Positions 62,310 through 64,000 of a DNA stretch of 64,000 nt are shown here, piece by piece. The notes under the pieces are model-generated. The model ran no database searches and was not told where the DNA came from. It worked only from the letters and a program-made list of their open reading frames with translations. The stretch's first letter is position 1. Each line of letters starts with the position of its first letter. A program made the translations under genes and the position numbers. The stretch spans positions 1,054,001 to 1,118,000 of the forward strand of contig CAXXES010000006.1 of NCBI GenBank assembly GCA_963677175.2, written 5' to 3'. This DNA is from Sunxiuqinia sp963677175 (lineage in GTDB: Bacteria > Bacteroidota > Bacteroidia > Bacteroidales > Prolixibacteraceae).

Positions 62310-64000
62310 TTAATGAATCGGAAAAATTGACTTTTCCCGAAGGTATTCAATCACCTGTTCCGGGTTTTTACCATTGTTAGCCGGATCAAGGGTAATCTCA
62401 GCATTTTTCGGTTCATCGAATGGGACGTCAACGCCCGGAACGTATTGGATTGTTTCATCATGATACATTTCCGGTTTGTTTTGCTTGCAGTACTCCAACG
62501 ACGCGTTCATATAAATCAAATGAAAGCGTTCTTCGCCAATAATCTCAATGACTTGATTACGGATAGCCTCGTCGGGCGAAATAAACGAGCAGATGGTAAT
62601 GATGCCCTGATCATTCAACAGGCGGCAAACTTCGGCTACGCGACGCAAATGTTCAGCCCGGTCGGTTGGCGAATAATCCAGCTCTTTCGAAAGGCCCGAA
62701 CGCACCGAGCTACCATCGAGTAGCACTACTGTTGCCCCCATGTCGAACAATTGTTTTTCGAGGCTAAAGGCAAACTCGTTTTTGCCCGATCCGTGCAGGC
62801 CAGTAACCCAAAGAGTTGCTCCTTTTTGGTTGTAGTGTTTCTGGTATTCCTGGTCCGAAATCAATCCTTTGCCTTTGCGGATCAATTCGCGGTGGCTGTC
62901 GCTGATTTTCGAAGGTAGATCATCGGGGCTCAGTTTGTCAATGATCATCCCAACAGCAACGGTATTGTTGGTTACCGGGTGAATCAACACAAACGCACCT
63001 GTGTTTTTATTCTTTTTGTATGGGTCGAAAAACACAGGCTTGTTGGTGGTTATAACCACCCGTCCGATTTCATTCAGTTCAAAAAAGTCAACCTCTGATT
63101 TTTGCAAGGTGTTGACATCTGTTTTGTATTTGATTTGATCGATCCGTGCTTTGGTATTGTTATTGGCATGTTTAATGAAAAACTGAATGGAGGGATCCAT
63201 TGGTTTTTCGTCCATCCACACCAACATGGCTTCAAAGTGACGCCCGATTCGGGGCAGGTTGTCGGGATGTACAATCATATCGCCACGCGAAACATCCACT
63301 TCGTCATTCAGCGTAATGGTGACTGCCTGTGGTGGAAAAGCTTCGTCCAGTTGGCCGTCGTAAGTGATAATGCTTTTTATGGTGGACTTCTTCTTCGAAG
63401 GAAGAACCATGACTTCATCGCCCTTGCGAACAATTCCTGAAGCAATGCGGGCGGAAAAACCACGGAAATCGCGGTCGGGACGTAACACATACTGAACAGG
63501 ATAACGCAGGTCATCAAGATTGCGGTCGGAGCTGATGTGGACAGATTCCAGGAATTCGAGCATCGCTTTGCCTTTGTACCAATCCATGTGGTCTGATCGG
63601 TCAACCACATTGTCGCCTTTCAGTGCCGACAGCGGGATGTAATTCACATCGGGGATGTCGAGCTGGGCCACAAAGTTTTTATAGTCTTCGCAGATATCGT
63701 CAAATATTTGCTTGTTAAAATCAACCAGGTCCATTTTGTTGACGGCCAGCACCACGTGCTTAATGCCCAACAGCGAAACCAAAAATGTATGGCGACGGGT
63801 TTGCGTGATAACCCCTTTGGTGGCATCAATCAAAATAATAGCCAGGTTGGCTGTTGATGCGCCGGTAACCATGTTTCGGGTATACTGCTCGTGCCCGGGG
63901 GTATCGGCAATAATAAATTTACGCTTGTTGGTCGAAAAGTAGCGGTAGGCTACATCGATTGTGATTCCTTGTTCGCGTTCAGCTTTTAAGCCATCGAGAA
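62310..64000 (-). CDS. cysN: CysN-CysC fusion: sulfate adenylyltransferase large subunit / APS kinase-like domain (5' end outside window)
   Basis: At least 562 codons; the frame continues past base 64000, so the start and first G motif are missing. The GTPase part shows G3 ADTPGHEQYTRNM, G4 LAVNKMDLV and domains II-III of EF-Tu type (…GRHFEAMLVWMDEKPM…). The last ~170 residues are an APS-kinase-like domain beginning TLWVTGLHGSGKNEFAF. CysN drives ATP sulfurylase (with CysD) in sulfate activation. In the kinase domain the Walker A Ser/Thr is replaced by Asn (GSGKN), and DGDNVR is DGSSVR, so kinase activity is doubtful. cysD is expected upstream, outside the window. Confidence 0.92.
   Translation of the reverse strand, partial: LDGLKAEREQGITIDVAYRYFSTNKRKFIIADTPGHEQYTRNMVTGASTANLAIILIDATKGVITQTRRHTFLVSLLGIKHVVLAVNKMDLVDFNKQIFDDICEDYKNFVAQLDIPDVNYIPLSALKGDNVVDRSDHMDWYKGKAMLEFLESVHISSDRNLDDLRYPVQYVLRPDRDFRGFSARIASGIVRKGDEVMVLPSKKKSTIKSIITYDGQLDEAFPPQAVTITLNDEVDVSRGDMIVHPDNLPRIGRHFEAMLVWMDEKPMDPSIQFFIKHANNNTKARIDQIKYKTDVNTLQKSEVDFFELNEIGRVVITTNKPVFFDPYKKNKNTGAFVLIHPVTNNTVAVGMIIDKLSPDDLPSKISDSHRELIRKGKGLISDQEYQKHYNQKGATLWVTGLHGSGKNEFAFSLEKQLFDMGATVVLLDGSSVRSGLSKELDYSPTDRAEHLRRVAEVCRLLNDQGIITICSFISPDEAIRNQVIEIIGEERFHLIYMNASLEYCKQNKPEMYHDETIQYVPGVDVPFDEPKNAEITLDPANNGKNPEQVIEYLREKSIFPIH

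Overview
The window looks like a chromosomal accessory region of a Bacteroidota bacterium, probably Marinilabiliales/Prolixibacteraceae-like. The grounds are a SusC/SusD pair followed by two small surface lipoproteins (DUF4959/DUF5126/DUF5000 and DUF4998 types), asparagine synthetase AsnA, a CysN-CysC fusion, AraC and XRE regulators of Bacteroidota type, and IS91/IS4 families common in that phylum. The taxonomy is an inference from protein style only.

Layout: 1-5 kb holds a truncated secreted protein, an IS4-type element with a frameshifted transposase sitting in a probable group II intron remnant, and a two-gene envelope operon. 5.2-10 kb is a two-gene operon of cytoplasmic multi-PAS histidine kinases, the second a hybrid with a receiver. 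10.3-12.1 kb is IS4 and group II intron debris. 12.1-45 kb is the unusual part. It is a linear array of units (five near-identical 2.46-kb IS91-type elements, two copies of a second IS91-type element, and cargo genes nearly all on the minus strand). Each unit begins GTT-X and ends X'-AAC, where X' is the reverse complement of X, and each is separated from the next by a 50-130 nt imperfect palindrome. This mirrored-core plus stem-loop layout is that of integron cassettes and attC sites, but no recognisable intI is present. The only tyrosine recombinases are those encoded inside the IS91-type elements. Cargo: HAD phosphatase, VOC protein, AraC regulator, a Vat-type acetyltransferase present twice, a GNAT acetyltransferase, several unknown proteins, and a complete type I restriction-modification operon (hsdM-hsdS-two unknown genes-hsdR) that forms one 7-kb unit.

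45.2-46.7 kb holds an XRE regulator and repeat-rich intergenic DNA. 46.7-54.4 kb is a four-gene SusC/SusD outer-membrane nutrient-uptake operon without a carbohydrate-active enzyme. 54.7-58.9 kb is ordinary chromosome: tRNA-Arg, asnA, an MFS transporter, an MBL-fold hydrolase and an RsmI-like methyltransferase. 58.9-61.1 kb is a repeat-laden, nearly gene-free stretch (21-bp and 42-bp tandem repeats and a ~500-bp diverged direct repeat whose minus strand keeps a conserved peptide tail). 61-64 kb carries a CPBP protease, a frameshifted PLDNc-like membrane protein, a REP-like palindrome, and the 3' part of cysN/cysC.

The most interesting signal is the 12-45 kb array: it suggests an integron-like cassette system in which IS91-type transposons are themselves shaped as cassettes.
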